This document shows, piece after piece, positions 7,582 through 13,025 of a DNA stretch of 14,752 nucleotides (position 1 is its first letter; each line of letters starts with the position of its first letter). The stretch is taken from the NCBI GenBank assembly GCA_002407845.1, contig DHPK01000010.1:161906-176657 (forward strand), in the 5' to 3' direction. The position numbers and the translations under genes were made by a program. The notes under the pieces are model-generated. The model ran no database searches, had not been told where the DNA came from, and was given only the letters and a program-made list of their open reading frames with translations. This stretch comes from Leptolinea sp. UBA5366 (GTDB lineage: Bacteria; Chloroflexota; Anaerolineae; Anaerolineales; Anaerolineaceae).

Positions 7582-7610
7582 TTTATAGATCAAATTGGAC
7601 GATAATACAA
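7582..7610 (-). promoter_or_regulatory. Candidate internal promoter for the transporter genes
   Basis: On the - strand TTGTAT (7610-7605) and TATAAA (7587-7582) are separated by exactly 17 bp. The -10 box matches five of six consensus bases and the -35 box three of six. It lies in the 183-bp gap before the binding-protein gene, the longest gap inside the locus, and would allow separate expression of binding protein, ATPase and permease. Confidence 0.5.
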
Positions 7611-7660
7611 GCGTCATTCTCCATCAATACTTAAGCTGAATATCAAAAAATTAACTGCGA

Positions 7661-8341
7661 TTAAGCTGCAGGATATTCGTTGCAAAGCAGCCGGTAAGCG
7701 GGTTCGTCTTCCTCGATTTTGGCAAAGCGTCCCAGCGGTTTCAGGAAGAAATTGTCTGTGTTGTCATCGTTGCATTGGGACACTTCCCCGACAAAAACAT
7801 CTCCGGTTCCGGGTTCTGCAATGATTTCATGAAAGACGAGCTTCTCAAGGGAAACGCTCTCGCCTGGTTTCAATGTGACGGTTCCGCCGGCAGGGATTTC
7901 ATACGCTCTGCCGTCAACTTTAACGGTGACGGGTGTTTTTTCATCCAGCTTGTCATCCTCTGTTCTGTTATACAGTTGAACCGCCAGATTTCCTCCGCCG
8001 CGATTGATAATATCTTCCATCTTTTCCCAGTGAAAATGCATCGGCGAGACCTGCTTCTGCCGCATGATGAAAACTTTTTCAGCATAAGGTTTCGAATACT
8101 TTTCCATGTGCTGATTGCCGTTGCGAAGCGTGATCAGCACCAGTCCCAGCTCATCGAACTTTCCCTGACCATAATCCGTCACGTCCCAGCCGAGCATGTT
8201 GTCGCGCATTTCGTCGTATTCATGCCCTTTCGTCTGCCAGTCCTCAGGTGTCCAGCGCGTCCAGGGCGGCAGTTTGAAATTGAAACTGTCGATGAATTTT
8301 TCTGCACTTTTAATGATGGCATTGATTTCAGATCTTTTCAT
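7661..8341 (-). CDS. D-lyxose isomerase family protein (cupin aldose-ketose isomerase)
   Basis: A 226-residue cytosolic cupin matching the length and layout of D-lyxose isomerases (about 227 residues). The known reaction is D-lyxose to D-xylulose, with D-mannose to D-fructose as a common second activity. Metal ligands are visible as His102 and His104 (MHFHWEKMEDI), Glu109 in the same motif, and His171 in LVFHEII. RGGGNLAVQLYN (114-125) and the C-terminal DNFFLKPLGRFAKIEEDEPAYRLL are also family-like. A perfect GAGGAGG five bases before ATG 8341 fixes the start, 17 bp after the DUF4432 gene stop. In this operon it should supply the ketose for the PfkB kinase. The true substrate could be another aldose with the same C2 configuration. 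Confidence 0.88.
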   Translation of the reverse strand: MKRSEINAIIKSAEKFIDSFNFKLPPWTRWTPEDWQTKGHEYDEMRDNMLGWDVTDYGQGKFDELGLVLITLRNGNQHMEKYSKPYAEKVFIMRQKQVSPMHFHWEKMEDIINRGGGNLAVQLYNRTEDDKLDEKTPVTVKVDGRAYEIPAGGTVTLKPGESVSLEKLVFHEIIAEPGTGDVFVGEVSQCNDDNTDNFFLKPLGRFAKIEEDEPAYRLLCNEYPAA

Positions 8342-8358
8342 TTTTCCTCCTCGGATAT

Positions 8359-9411
8359 TTAGTTGGAATGAAGCAGGTTTGCTGCCTCTTCCTTGAATTT
8401 TTTAATCTCTTCGGTTCCATCTAAAACGGTGAACCGCAATTCGTTGCATTCCGAATTTCCGGACTTGAGCCAGTGGAAACCTTGTTCTTTTTGAACCAAT
8501 CTGCCAGAAACGCTGGCATTTGCCGGTTCCAATCCGATCACGTAATCCCCGGATGCGGACGATTTCCACTGATAGAAGTAAGGCAAGTTTTTCTGATTGA
8601 ATGACAGCTTCACTCCGATGTTCAGATTGTGATTGACGACTCCGGCAAAAGTGTTTCCCGATTCATCCGCAGCCAGTTCATGGATGAAAACCTGCTCCGG
8701 CAGATTGTCAACCGGTGCCGGCATCCGGTTCCAGGTGTCAACGCCGATCCGCGCATTCTCGTCACGCGGGGTCACCGATCGGGTCGGCAGGATGATTTCT
8801 GACCCTTCGTCTAAGAGCGGATAGCCAAAGTTGCAATGGTATAAAAGCATCAGCACTTCATCGCGGAAGGCGCAATTGGTGATCGTATCGCTCAAAACAA
8901 TCGTGTTGGAGCCATATTCTGTCTCAATTGATCGTCTCAGCTGGATGTTTTCACCGAATAATTCCGCTTCACGCATCTCGCCAGAAAGACGGATCGTAAT
9001 GCGGTCATTCTCGCTCAGTACATCGGCACAGGTGTGTTCGGCAGGCGTCGTGCGGATTCTGCCGTGCATCGGGTAATCCTTCCCATCATCCGTGCAAGGG
9101 GGGCAGATATTTTCAAAACCGCTGGTGAAAATCAGACCGCCCATGATGCTGCGCTGTGCTTCAGCGCCATTCGTGTCGTAATGATTTCTGCCGGTAAGTC
9201 CCGGTTTCGAAAGGAAACTCAGATTGATCCCTTTATAGGAAAAATCTGCGATATCCAAGGTTTTATCAGCCATAACAGTGAAAGCCATCAAGCCATTTTT
9301 CACGATCCAGCCGTTCATGCCTCTGGCGCGTCCTTCAGTAAAGGTGACCGGACGGACATGAACTTCCTGCTGCAGACTGCCTGTTTTTTTTCGAAGCATT
9401 TCCAGATCCAT
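8359..9411 (-). CDS. DUF4432 aldose 1-epimerase-like protein
   Basis: A 350-residue protein of the DUF4432 branch of the galactose-mutarotase beta-sandwich fold. Candidate active-site residues are His116 (PMHGRIR), His192 (LLYHCNFGYPLLDEGS) and Glu295 (GLEPANASVSGR), matching the two-His/one-Glu pattern of aldose 1-epimerases. The biochemical role of this branch is poorly known; anomer conversion of the imported sugar or of a sugar acid is the likely job. Two starts are possible: ATG 9426, which overlaps the SIS stop as ATGA but has a weak ribosome site, and ATG 9411, preceded by AAAGGA at six bases. The second is preferred. It is tightly packed between the SIS and isomerase genes. Confidence 0.85.
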   Translation of the reverse strand: MDLEMLRKKTGSLQQEVHVRPVTFTEGRARGMNGWIVKNGLMAFTVMADKTLDIADFSYKGINLSFLSKPGLTGRNHYDTNGAEAQRSIMGGLIFTSGFENICPPCTDDGKDYPMHGRIRTTPAEHTCADVLSENDRITIRLSGEMREAELFGENIQLRRSIETEYGSNTIVLSDTITNCAFRDEVLMLLYHCNFGYPLLDEGSEIILPTRSVTPRDENARIGVDTWNRMPAPVDNLPEQVFIHELAADESGNTFAGVVNHNLNIGVKLSFNQKNLPYFYQWKSSASGDYVIGLEPANASVSGRLVQKEQGFHWLKSGNSECNELRFTVLDGTEEIKKFKEEAANLLHSN

Positions 9412-9417
9412 CAGATT

Positions 9418-9423
9418 TCCTTT
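9418..9423 (-). promoter_or_regulatory. Ribosome binding site favouring start 9411 of the DUF4432 gene
   Basis: AAAGGA on the - strand (9423-9418) is six bases from ATG 9411. The alternative ATG at 9426 has only CTGGA directly before it. The choice changes the protein by five residues. Confidence 0.55.
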
Positions 9424-9998
9424 CATTCCAGATTTGCGTGATATTGCCAGAGAGATTTGAGATCCAGCCCTTTTTGCTGGATGATCAGCCCGGCGATGAT
9501 GTCCCCCAACAGGAGCAGGGACTGTTCAAAAAGAGAGGTCATCGGCTGCATTGAGTCGATTTCCCCTGGCAGATTCAGTTTGGTCCGCACAGGCAGCCGA
9601 ACCATCAGATCGGCATATTGTGCCATTGACCCTTTAGGGTTGGATCCGATGTGGACGATTGTTGCACCGAAAGACTTGGCTTTTTTTGCGATCCCAACTG
9701 GGAAAAGCGATTCGCCGCTGCCGGAGCCGACAATCAGTAAGTCGTCTTTTCCAATCGCGGGTTCTGTAATTTCGCCGACATAATGAGCGTCAATTCCGAG
9801 ATGGGCCAGCCTTTTGGTGATAGCCTGCAAGGAAAGCATCACCCGGCCAACCCCGACGAAAAAGACTTTGTCCGCTGAACAGATCAGATCAATCAATTCT
9901 TTTAATTTTTCGGGATCAACGCTCGCCAGCGTTGCCCGCAGTTCTTTCAGAACTTCATCGGTATACTCTTCGTAAGACCTTGTTTCAGAATTCATCAT
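9423..9998 (-). CDS. SIS-domain sugar isomerase, 6-phospho-3-hexuloisomerase (PHI/HxlB)-like
   Basis: A 191-residue single SIS-domain protein whose length and layout match 6-phospho-3-hexuloisomerase, which interconverts D-arabino-hex-3-ulose 6-phosphate and fructose 6-phosphate. Visible blocks are VFFVGVGR (46-52), RLAHLGIDAHYVGE (63-76), DDLLIVGSGSGES (85-97), the catalytic-type Glu158 in MTSLFEQSLLLL, and a C-terminal YHANLE resembling the RHCNLL end of known PHIs, with His187. The position after GxGR is Val (GVGRVM), where PHIs usually have Ser. AGGAGG touches the first ATG at 9998, so the second ATG at 9995 is perhaps the real start. It follows the RPE-like gene by 18 bp. It may act on a different ketose phosphate. 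Confidence 0.83.
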   Translation of the reverse strand: MMNSETRSYEEYTDEVLKELRATLASVDPEKLKELIDLICSADKVFFVGVGRVMLSLQAITKRLAHLGIDAHYVGEITEPAIGKDDLLIVGSGSGESLFPVGIAKKAKSFGATIVHIGSNPKGSMAQYADLMVRLPVRTKLNLPGEIDSMQPMTSLFEQSLLLLGDIIAGLIIQQKGLDLKSLWQYHANLE

Positions 9999-10016
9999 TC
10001 CTCCTCTATAAAACTT

Positions 10017-10712
10017 TCAGCGAGCCTGACGAGGTGCCGTGATGTTCAGCAGATTTTTCATGCTGCCCGGCAAATCGTTTAAATTGAGACTGGATGTTCC
10101 GCAAACAAAAACATTCACTTCTTTCCCGCCATATTTTTCGATATCCTGAATGGAGACTCTACCGTCTATTTCGACCAGTGTTTCGGTTTTCCTGCGCTCG
10201 ATCAATTCATGCAGGTCCATAATTTTTCTTTCAGCATAAGGAACTTTTCCCTCACTTTTGAAACCAGCGTATCCAGGATTGATTTGCATCAATAAAACAG
10301 CATCGCATTTGTCAATCAGGTACTCAAGCGAGCTGACCGGTGTTCCGGGTTTTAATGCCAGACCGGCGCGGATGCCTGCTGCTTTAATTCGATTTAAAAA
10401 GTGATCCGGGTGAGCTGCCGTTTCCGGATGGAAGATAATTTGCTGAACGCCCATGTCAATCAGCTCGTCGATGAAAAAGTCCTGATCTGTTGCCATCAGG
10501 TGAACATCGAACGGTACGCTGGTTTTTTTGCGCAGCTGTCTGACAGTGTCGAGCCCGATCGGCATGCTGGGACTGAAATGCCCGTCCAGAATGTCGACAT
10601 GCAAAACTTCCATGCCAGCGGTTTCGAGCAAATGAACCTGAGATTCAAGGTTGCAAAGATCCAGGCAGATCATTGACGGCGAGGCGATACAGCGAAGATT
10701 CCATACATTCAT
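10017..10712 (-). CDS. Ribulose-phosphate 3-epimerase family protein, possibly D-allulose-6-phosphate 3-epimerase (AlsE-like)
   Basis: A 231-residue TIM-barrel epimerase. The metal and acid-base set of the RPE family is intact: Ser11 (SPSM), His38 and Asp40 (HVDILDGHF), His71 (FDVHLM) and Asp183 (EIDGRVS). NPGYAGF (145-151) and VCGTSSL (203-209) form the phosphate-binding side. The opening SPSMICLDL is closer to AlsE (SPSLMCMDL) than to ordinary Rpe (typically SILSADF). AlsE converts D-allulose 6-phosphate to fructose 6-phosphate. EIDGRVS replaces the more usual VDGG. The start at 10712 lies seven bp after the ROK stop, with GTGAG as a ribosome site. It lies directly before the PHI-like gene. 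A true Rpe role in pentose flow cannot be excluded. Confidence 0.86.
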   Translation of the reverse strand: MNVWNLRCIASPSMICLDLCNLESQVHLLETAGMEVLHVDILDGHFSPSMPIGLDTVRQLRKKTSVPFDVHLMATDQDFFIDELIDMGVQQIIFHPETAAHPDHFLNRIKAAGIRAGLALKPGTPVSSLEYLIDKCDAVLLMQINPGYAGFKSEGKVPYAERKIMDLHELIERRKTETLVEIDGRVSIQDIEKYGGKEVNVFVCGTSSLNLNDLPGSMKNLLNITAPRQAR

Positions 10713-10719
10713 ATTATTC

Positions 10720-11862
10720 TCACATTTCTACATGACAATTGCGTTCCATCACCAAAGCGCCGGTTCCGATAAAACTGGAACTCATTTGAAATTTGGATGG
10801 AACAAGTTCAACTTTTCCGATTGGAGCGAAACGCTCCTGTAATCTTGATTTGATCGTCGTGATGATCCGGTCAAGAGAAAAACCAATTTTTCCGCCCAAA
10901 TAAATGCATTCAGGATCGACCAAATTAATCAAGCTCAGCAATCCAGTTGCCAGGCAGGCGACCATGTCGTCAATAGTTTCAAGCGCCGCCGGCTCATTTC
11001 GGGTGACGCGCGCCTCAAAAGCAGCCCAGGACAGCGAACGTCCGGTTTTCTGGGCGTAAGCCGCCAGAACAGCCGGGATTCCGGCATATTGTTCCAGACA
11101 GCCGTGGCTGCCGCAATGGCAGGGCTTGCCATGCTGGTTAATGATCACATGACCCAGCTCCCCGCTGAATCCGTTGCTGCCGAGATATAGACTGCGGTCG
11201 ATGATGATCCCGGAACCAATGCCTTCTTTCACAACAACATAGATAAAATTTTGATATTTGTACCCATCGGAGAAATACAGTTCGGCTAGCGCCGAAACGT
11301 TCGCGTCATTGTCCAAGTAAACCGGCAGGTTGTAACGCTTTTCCAGTGGCGCAACGATTTTCATGATCGGCATTTTGGGAAAATGTTCACCGATCAACAA
11401 ACTGCCGCCGAAAATATCGATCGGACCTTTTGAAGAAATTACAATTCCCCAAAGGCGCGGACGTAATTCCTCGCTCATGACCGAATCGCAAAGTTTTAAA
11501 AGTTTTAACAGGAAATATTCTTCAGTTTCTTCAATGGAAAGCGGAAACTCCGCATCGACCAGAATTGATCCCTTCAGGTCAATAATCCCGGCTTTCATGA
11601 TTTCGTTGTCAATATAAATTCCGAGCGTCAGCAAAGAGGAGGGCTCAACGCTCAGCATTTCTGTTTTTCGCCCGACGCTGTTCCCATTCTTCTTTTCAGA
11701 AATGATCACACCCGCGTCAACATACTCCCGCACCAGGTTGGAAATCGTCATCTTGCTCAGCCCTGTGATTTGCTGGAGCTGGAGACGCGAAATCGGACCC
11801 TGGATGGTGACAAGTTTCAAAATATCGTACTTGTTCAGAAGTTTTGAGCTTTGATGATTCAT
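10720..11862 (-). CDS. ROK family transcriptional repressor
   Basis: A 380-residue regulator with an N-terminal winged helix-turn-helix (about residues 9-68, including SRLQLQQITGLSKMTISNLV) and a C-terminal ROK sugar-sensing domain. The ROK zinc site is present: His238 (GELGHV) with Cys248, Cys250 and Cys255 (CHCGSHGCLE). LDNDANVSALAE (183-194) keeps the sugar-contacting Asp. The N-terminal ATP loop is degenerate (GIYIDNEIMKAG instead of GIDIGGTK), so it is a sensor and not a kinase. It is the first gene of the sugar locus and almost certainly controls it. Two 21-bp TTAGTAA palindromes upstream resemble ROK/XylR-type operators. The ribosome site is weak (AGGA one base before ATG), which would keep repressor levels low. 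Confidence 0.92.
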   Translation of the reverse strand: MNHQSSKLLNKYDILKLVTIQGPISRLQLQQITGLSKMTISNLVREYVDAGVIISEKKNGNSVGRKTEMLSVEPSSLLTLGIYIDNEIMKAGIIDLKGSILVDAEFPLSIEETEEYFLLKLLKLCDSVMSEELRPRLWGIVISSKGPIDIFGGSLLIGEHFPKMPIMKIVAPLEKRYNLPVYLDNDANVSALAELYFSDGYKYQNFIYVVVKEGIGSGIIIDRSLYLGSNGFSGELGHVIINQHGKPCHCGSHGCLEQYAGIPAVLAAYAQKTGRSLSWAAFEARVTRNEPAALETIDDMVACLATGLLSLINLVDPECIYLGGKIGFSLDRIITTIKSRLQERFAPIGKVELVPSKFQMSSSFIGTGALVMERNCHVEM

Positions 11863-11888
11863 GTCCTGTTTGGCTCACAGATTCTTTG

Positions 11889-11909
11889 TTAATAAATCAA
11901 TTTTACTAA
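11889..11909. promoter_or_regulatory. ROK operator candidate, promoter-proximal copy (21 bp)
   Basis: On the - strand TTAGTAAA and TTTATTAA are separated by five bases. The arms are inverted repeats with one mismatch (TTTATTAA for TTTACTAA). The length and design equal those of the core palindrome at 11977-11997. It lies between the predicted transcription start and the ROK gene, where a bound repressor would block elongation. A further TTAGT half-site lies next to it at 11911-11916. Confidence 0.65.
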
Positions 11910-11940
11910 CGACTAACTTCGTTTTATGGCTTGTAACCGA

Positions 11941-11949
11941 ATCATAACA
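11941..11949 (-). promoter_or_regulatory. Extended -10 promoter of the sugar locus
   Basis: The - strand reads TG, one base, then TATGAT (11949-11941), an extended -10 element matching five of six hexamer bases. No TTGACA-like -35 was found at 16-18 bp. The predicted start point near 11934 lies between the two palindromes. Confidence 0.5.
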
Positions 11950-11973
11950 TGAAAGAAAAACCGCAAAGCCATA

Positions 11974-12000
11974 TAATTAGTAATAATAATTTACTAATTA
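11974..12000. promoter_or_regulatory. ROK operator candidate, distal copy (10-bp perfect arms)
   Basis: TAATTAGTAA (11974-11983) and TTACTAATTA (11991-12000) are exact inverted repeats around a seven-base spacer. The core TTAGTAA...TTACTAA spans 21 bp (11977-11997), as in the second copy at 11889-11909. The centres are 88 bp apart and bracket the promoter, an arrangement suited to cooperative binding or looping by a dimeric ROK repressor. Confidence 0.7.
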
Positions 12001-12013
12001 ATCCTGTTCTCAA

Positions 12014-12029
12014 GGTGATAAAAGTCACC
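12014..12029. promoter_or_regulatory. CRP/FNR-superfamily-type site (GTGA-N6-TCAC)
   Basis: GGTGA (12014-12018) and TCACC (12025-12029) are perfect inverted repeats with six bases between, the same geometry as the CRP site TGTGA-N6-TCACA. It lies about 88 bp upstream of the predicted start of the sugar transcript, a workable place for an activator. A third GGTGA is at 12041-12045. The organism is unknown, so the regulator is only inferred. Confidence 0.4.
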
Positions 12030-12091
12030 AGTAACCTTTCGGTGAAAAAAGAAATTACATTCATTTGCTTTTCAAAAGGGAACTATAAATA

Positions 12092-12126
12092 AAACGTGAA
12101 AGTCCAGTTTTAGGGCTTTCACGTTT
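12092..12126 (-). terminator. Intrinsic terminator of the HAD phosphatase gene
   Basis: AAACGTGAAAGTCC (12092-12105) and GGGCTTTCACGTTT (12113-12126) form a 14-bp stem with one G-U pair and a seven-base loop. On the - strand it runs into TTTTATTTA. It lies 40 bp after the frame-corrected HAD stop at 12167 and isolates the sugar locus from upstream transcripts. Confidence 0.88.
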
Positions 12127-12166
12127 GAATAATTAACATGTCTGAAATGAAATTATTTATCGGCTC

Positions 12167-12247
12167 TCACTGCTTTAAGATGTGATCGATTGCAAAAGCC
12201 AATCCGCCTTCATCATTGGTTAATGAAATAAAATCTGCTTTTTTTTT
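12167..12247 (-). other. Out-of-frame C-terminus of the HAD gene and A9 slippery tract
   Basis: The + strand has nine T bases at 12239-12247, read as A9 in the gene. In the present frame the protein ends at 12213 with SRFYFINQ. If one A is skipped, the frame continues as KKADFISLTNDEGGLAFA then IDHILKQ and stops at 12167. This is the normal Cof-family ending (A-D-Y-V-T-x-x-N-D-E-D-G-V-A), giving 272 residues. The DNA downstream is thus still coding in another frame. Sequencing error, recent mutation or transcriptional slippage could explain it. Confidence 0.85.
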
Positions 12248-12986
12248 GCAATTCCTGGGTTGCGTTTCCCATTGCGATTCGATATCCGGCTGCATCAAAC
12301 ATGGATTCATCGTTTTCGCTGTCGCCAATTGCAATGAGGTTCTTTTTCTCGTAATGGTATTCGAAAGAGAGCGCCTGGATTGCGTTTCCTTTACTGACGC
12401 CTTTGTTGTTGATTTCTAAGCCATCGTAAATCGATGTGGTGGTGTCCAACCCCTTCTCGGCGCAATAAGTCCGCATAAAGGCTGAATCTTCTTTCCTGTG
12501 AAAAAATAAGTTGATCTTCTCAACTTTTGTTTGATTTGCGCGCACAAATTTATTCAGATTATCGACGACCGTTCTGGTGCTGGAAAGTTTTTTTAAGAAA
12601 CCCGCCCGATAATAACTGAGGTCTTTATCTTTTGTTTCCTCAATGATCACTTTCCCGTCAAGGTAAACTTCGAGATACACCTCGAATTGAGCAGCTGCTT
12701 CGCAGACATCCTTGACAATAACCGCGCTCATCTTGTTTTCGAAAATGATTTCCGTTTTCGTCGAATTATAAATGGCGGCGCCATTGCTGACGATGAAAAA
12801 GCTGATTCCCTTTATGGCGTTTGTGATATCCGTTAATTCGCATAAAGTTCTGCCGGTTGCTATAGCCGTCAGATAATTATTTTCAGTTAATTGGTTGATT
12901 GCGGGAATGCTGTTTGGAGAAAGCTCCATTTTGGAATCCAATATGGTTCCATCGACATCGATTATTACCAGTTTGCTCTTATCCAT
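12213..12986 (-). CDS. Cof-type HAD-superfamily phosphatase, C-terminus frameshifted
   Basis: A cytosolic Mg-dependent phosphatase of the Cof/YidA class, which acts on sugar phosphates and similar small molecules. Catalytic Asp10 and Asp12 (IIDVDGTILDS), Thr44 in ATGRT, Lys199 (NNKGVSKGNAIQAL) and Asp222/Asp226 (IAIGDSENDESMFDAAG) are all present, and a C2-type cap lies between them. As read, it has 257 residues and ends abnormally after MGNATQELQKK. A single-base shift in an A9 tract restores the family C-terminus, ending at 12167 with 272 residues. All catalytic motifs lie before the shift, so the shortened product may fold poorly but would keep its active-site residues. It starts 39 bp after the thioredoxin-fusion gene and ends in a strong terminator. 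Its substrate is unknown. Confidence 0.88.
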   Translation of the reverse strand: MDKSKLVIIDVDGTILDSKMELSPNSIPAINQLTENNYLTAIATGRTLCELTDITNAIKGISFFIVSNGAAIYNSTKTEIIFENKMSAVIVKDVCEAAAQFEVYLEVYLDGKVIIEETKDKDLSYYRAGFLKKLSSTRTVVDNLNKFVRANQTKVEKINLFFHRKEDSAFMRTYCAEKGLDTTTSIYDGLEINNKGVSKGNAIQALSFEYHYEKKNLIAIGDSENDESMFDAAGYRIAMGNATQELQKKSRFYFINQ

Positions 12987-12992
12987 GTTCCA

Positions 12993-12998
12993 ATTATA
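12993..12998 (-). promoter_or_regulatory. Possible -10 box of the HAD gene
   Basis: A perfect TATAAT lies six bases before ATG 12986. If used, transcription would start at or next to the ATG and give a leaderless mRNA. No -35 box is seen at the right distance, and the A+T-rich gap makes chance possible. Read-through from the upstream gene is the alternative. Confidence 0.25.
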
Positions 12999-13025
12999 TT
13001 AAAAATAGAGAATATTCGACTGCAA

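Larger units (their letters stand above)
11863..12166. other. Intergenic regulatory region (304 bp)
   Basis: No convincing coding frame is present. The region holds, from left to right, a first palindrome (11889-11909), an extended -10 promoter (11941-11949), a second palindrome (11974-12000), a CRP-type dyad (12014-12029) and the terminator of the HAD gene (12092-12126). All but the terminator probably serve the sugar locus starting at 11862. Confidence 0.7.

Noticed and set aside
7621..7660. Terminator after the lyxose isomerase gene (T6 run on the - strand)
   Set aside because: Only a four-base CTGC/GCAG or TTAA/TTAA pairing precedes the T run; no stable stem was found.
10017..10712. Hexulose-6-phosphate synthase (RuMP formaldehyde fixation) because a PHI-like gene follows
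   Set aside because: The protein carries the RPE signature HVDILDGHF, FDVHLM and EIDG with all four metal/acid residues, and lacks the D-x-K-x-x-D pattern of the OMPDC/HPS group.
10720..11862. ROK sugar kinase (glucokinase)
   Set aside because: The protein has an N-terminal helix-turn-helix and a degenerate ATP loop, so it is a regulator.
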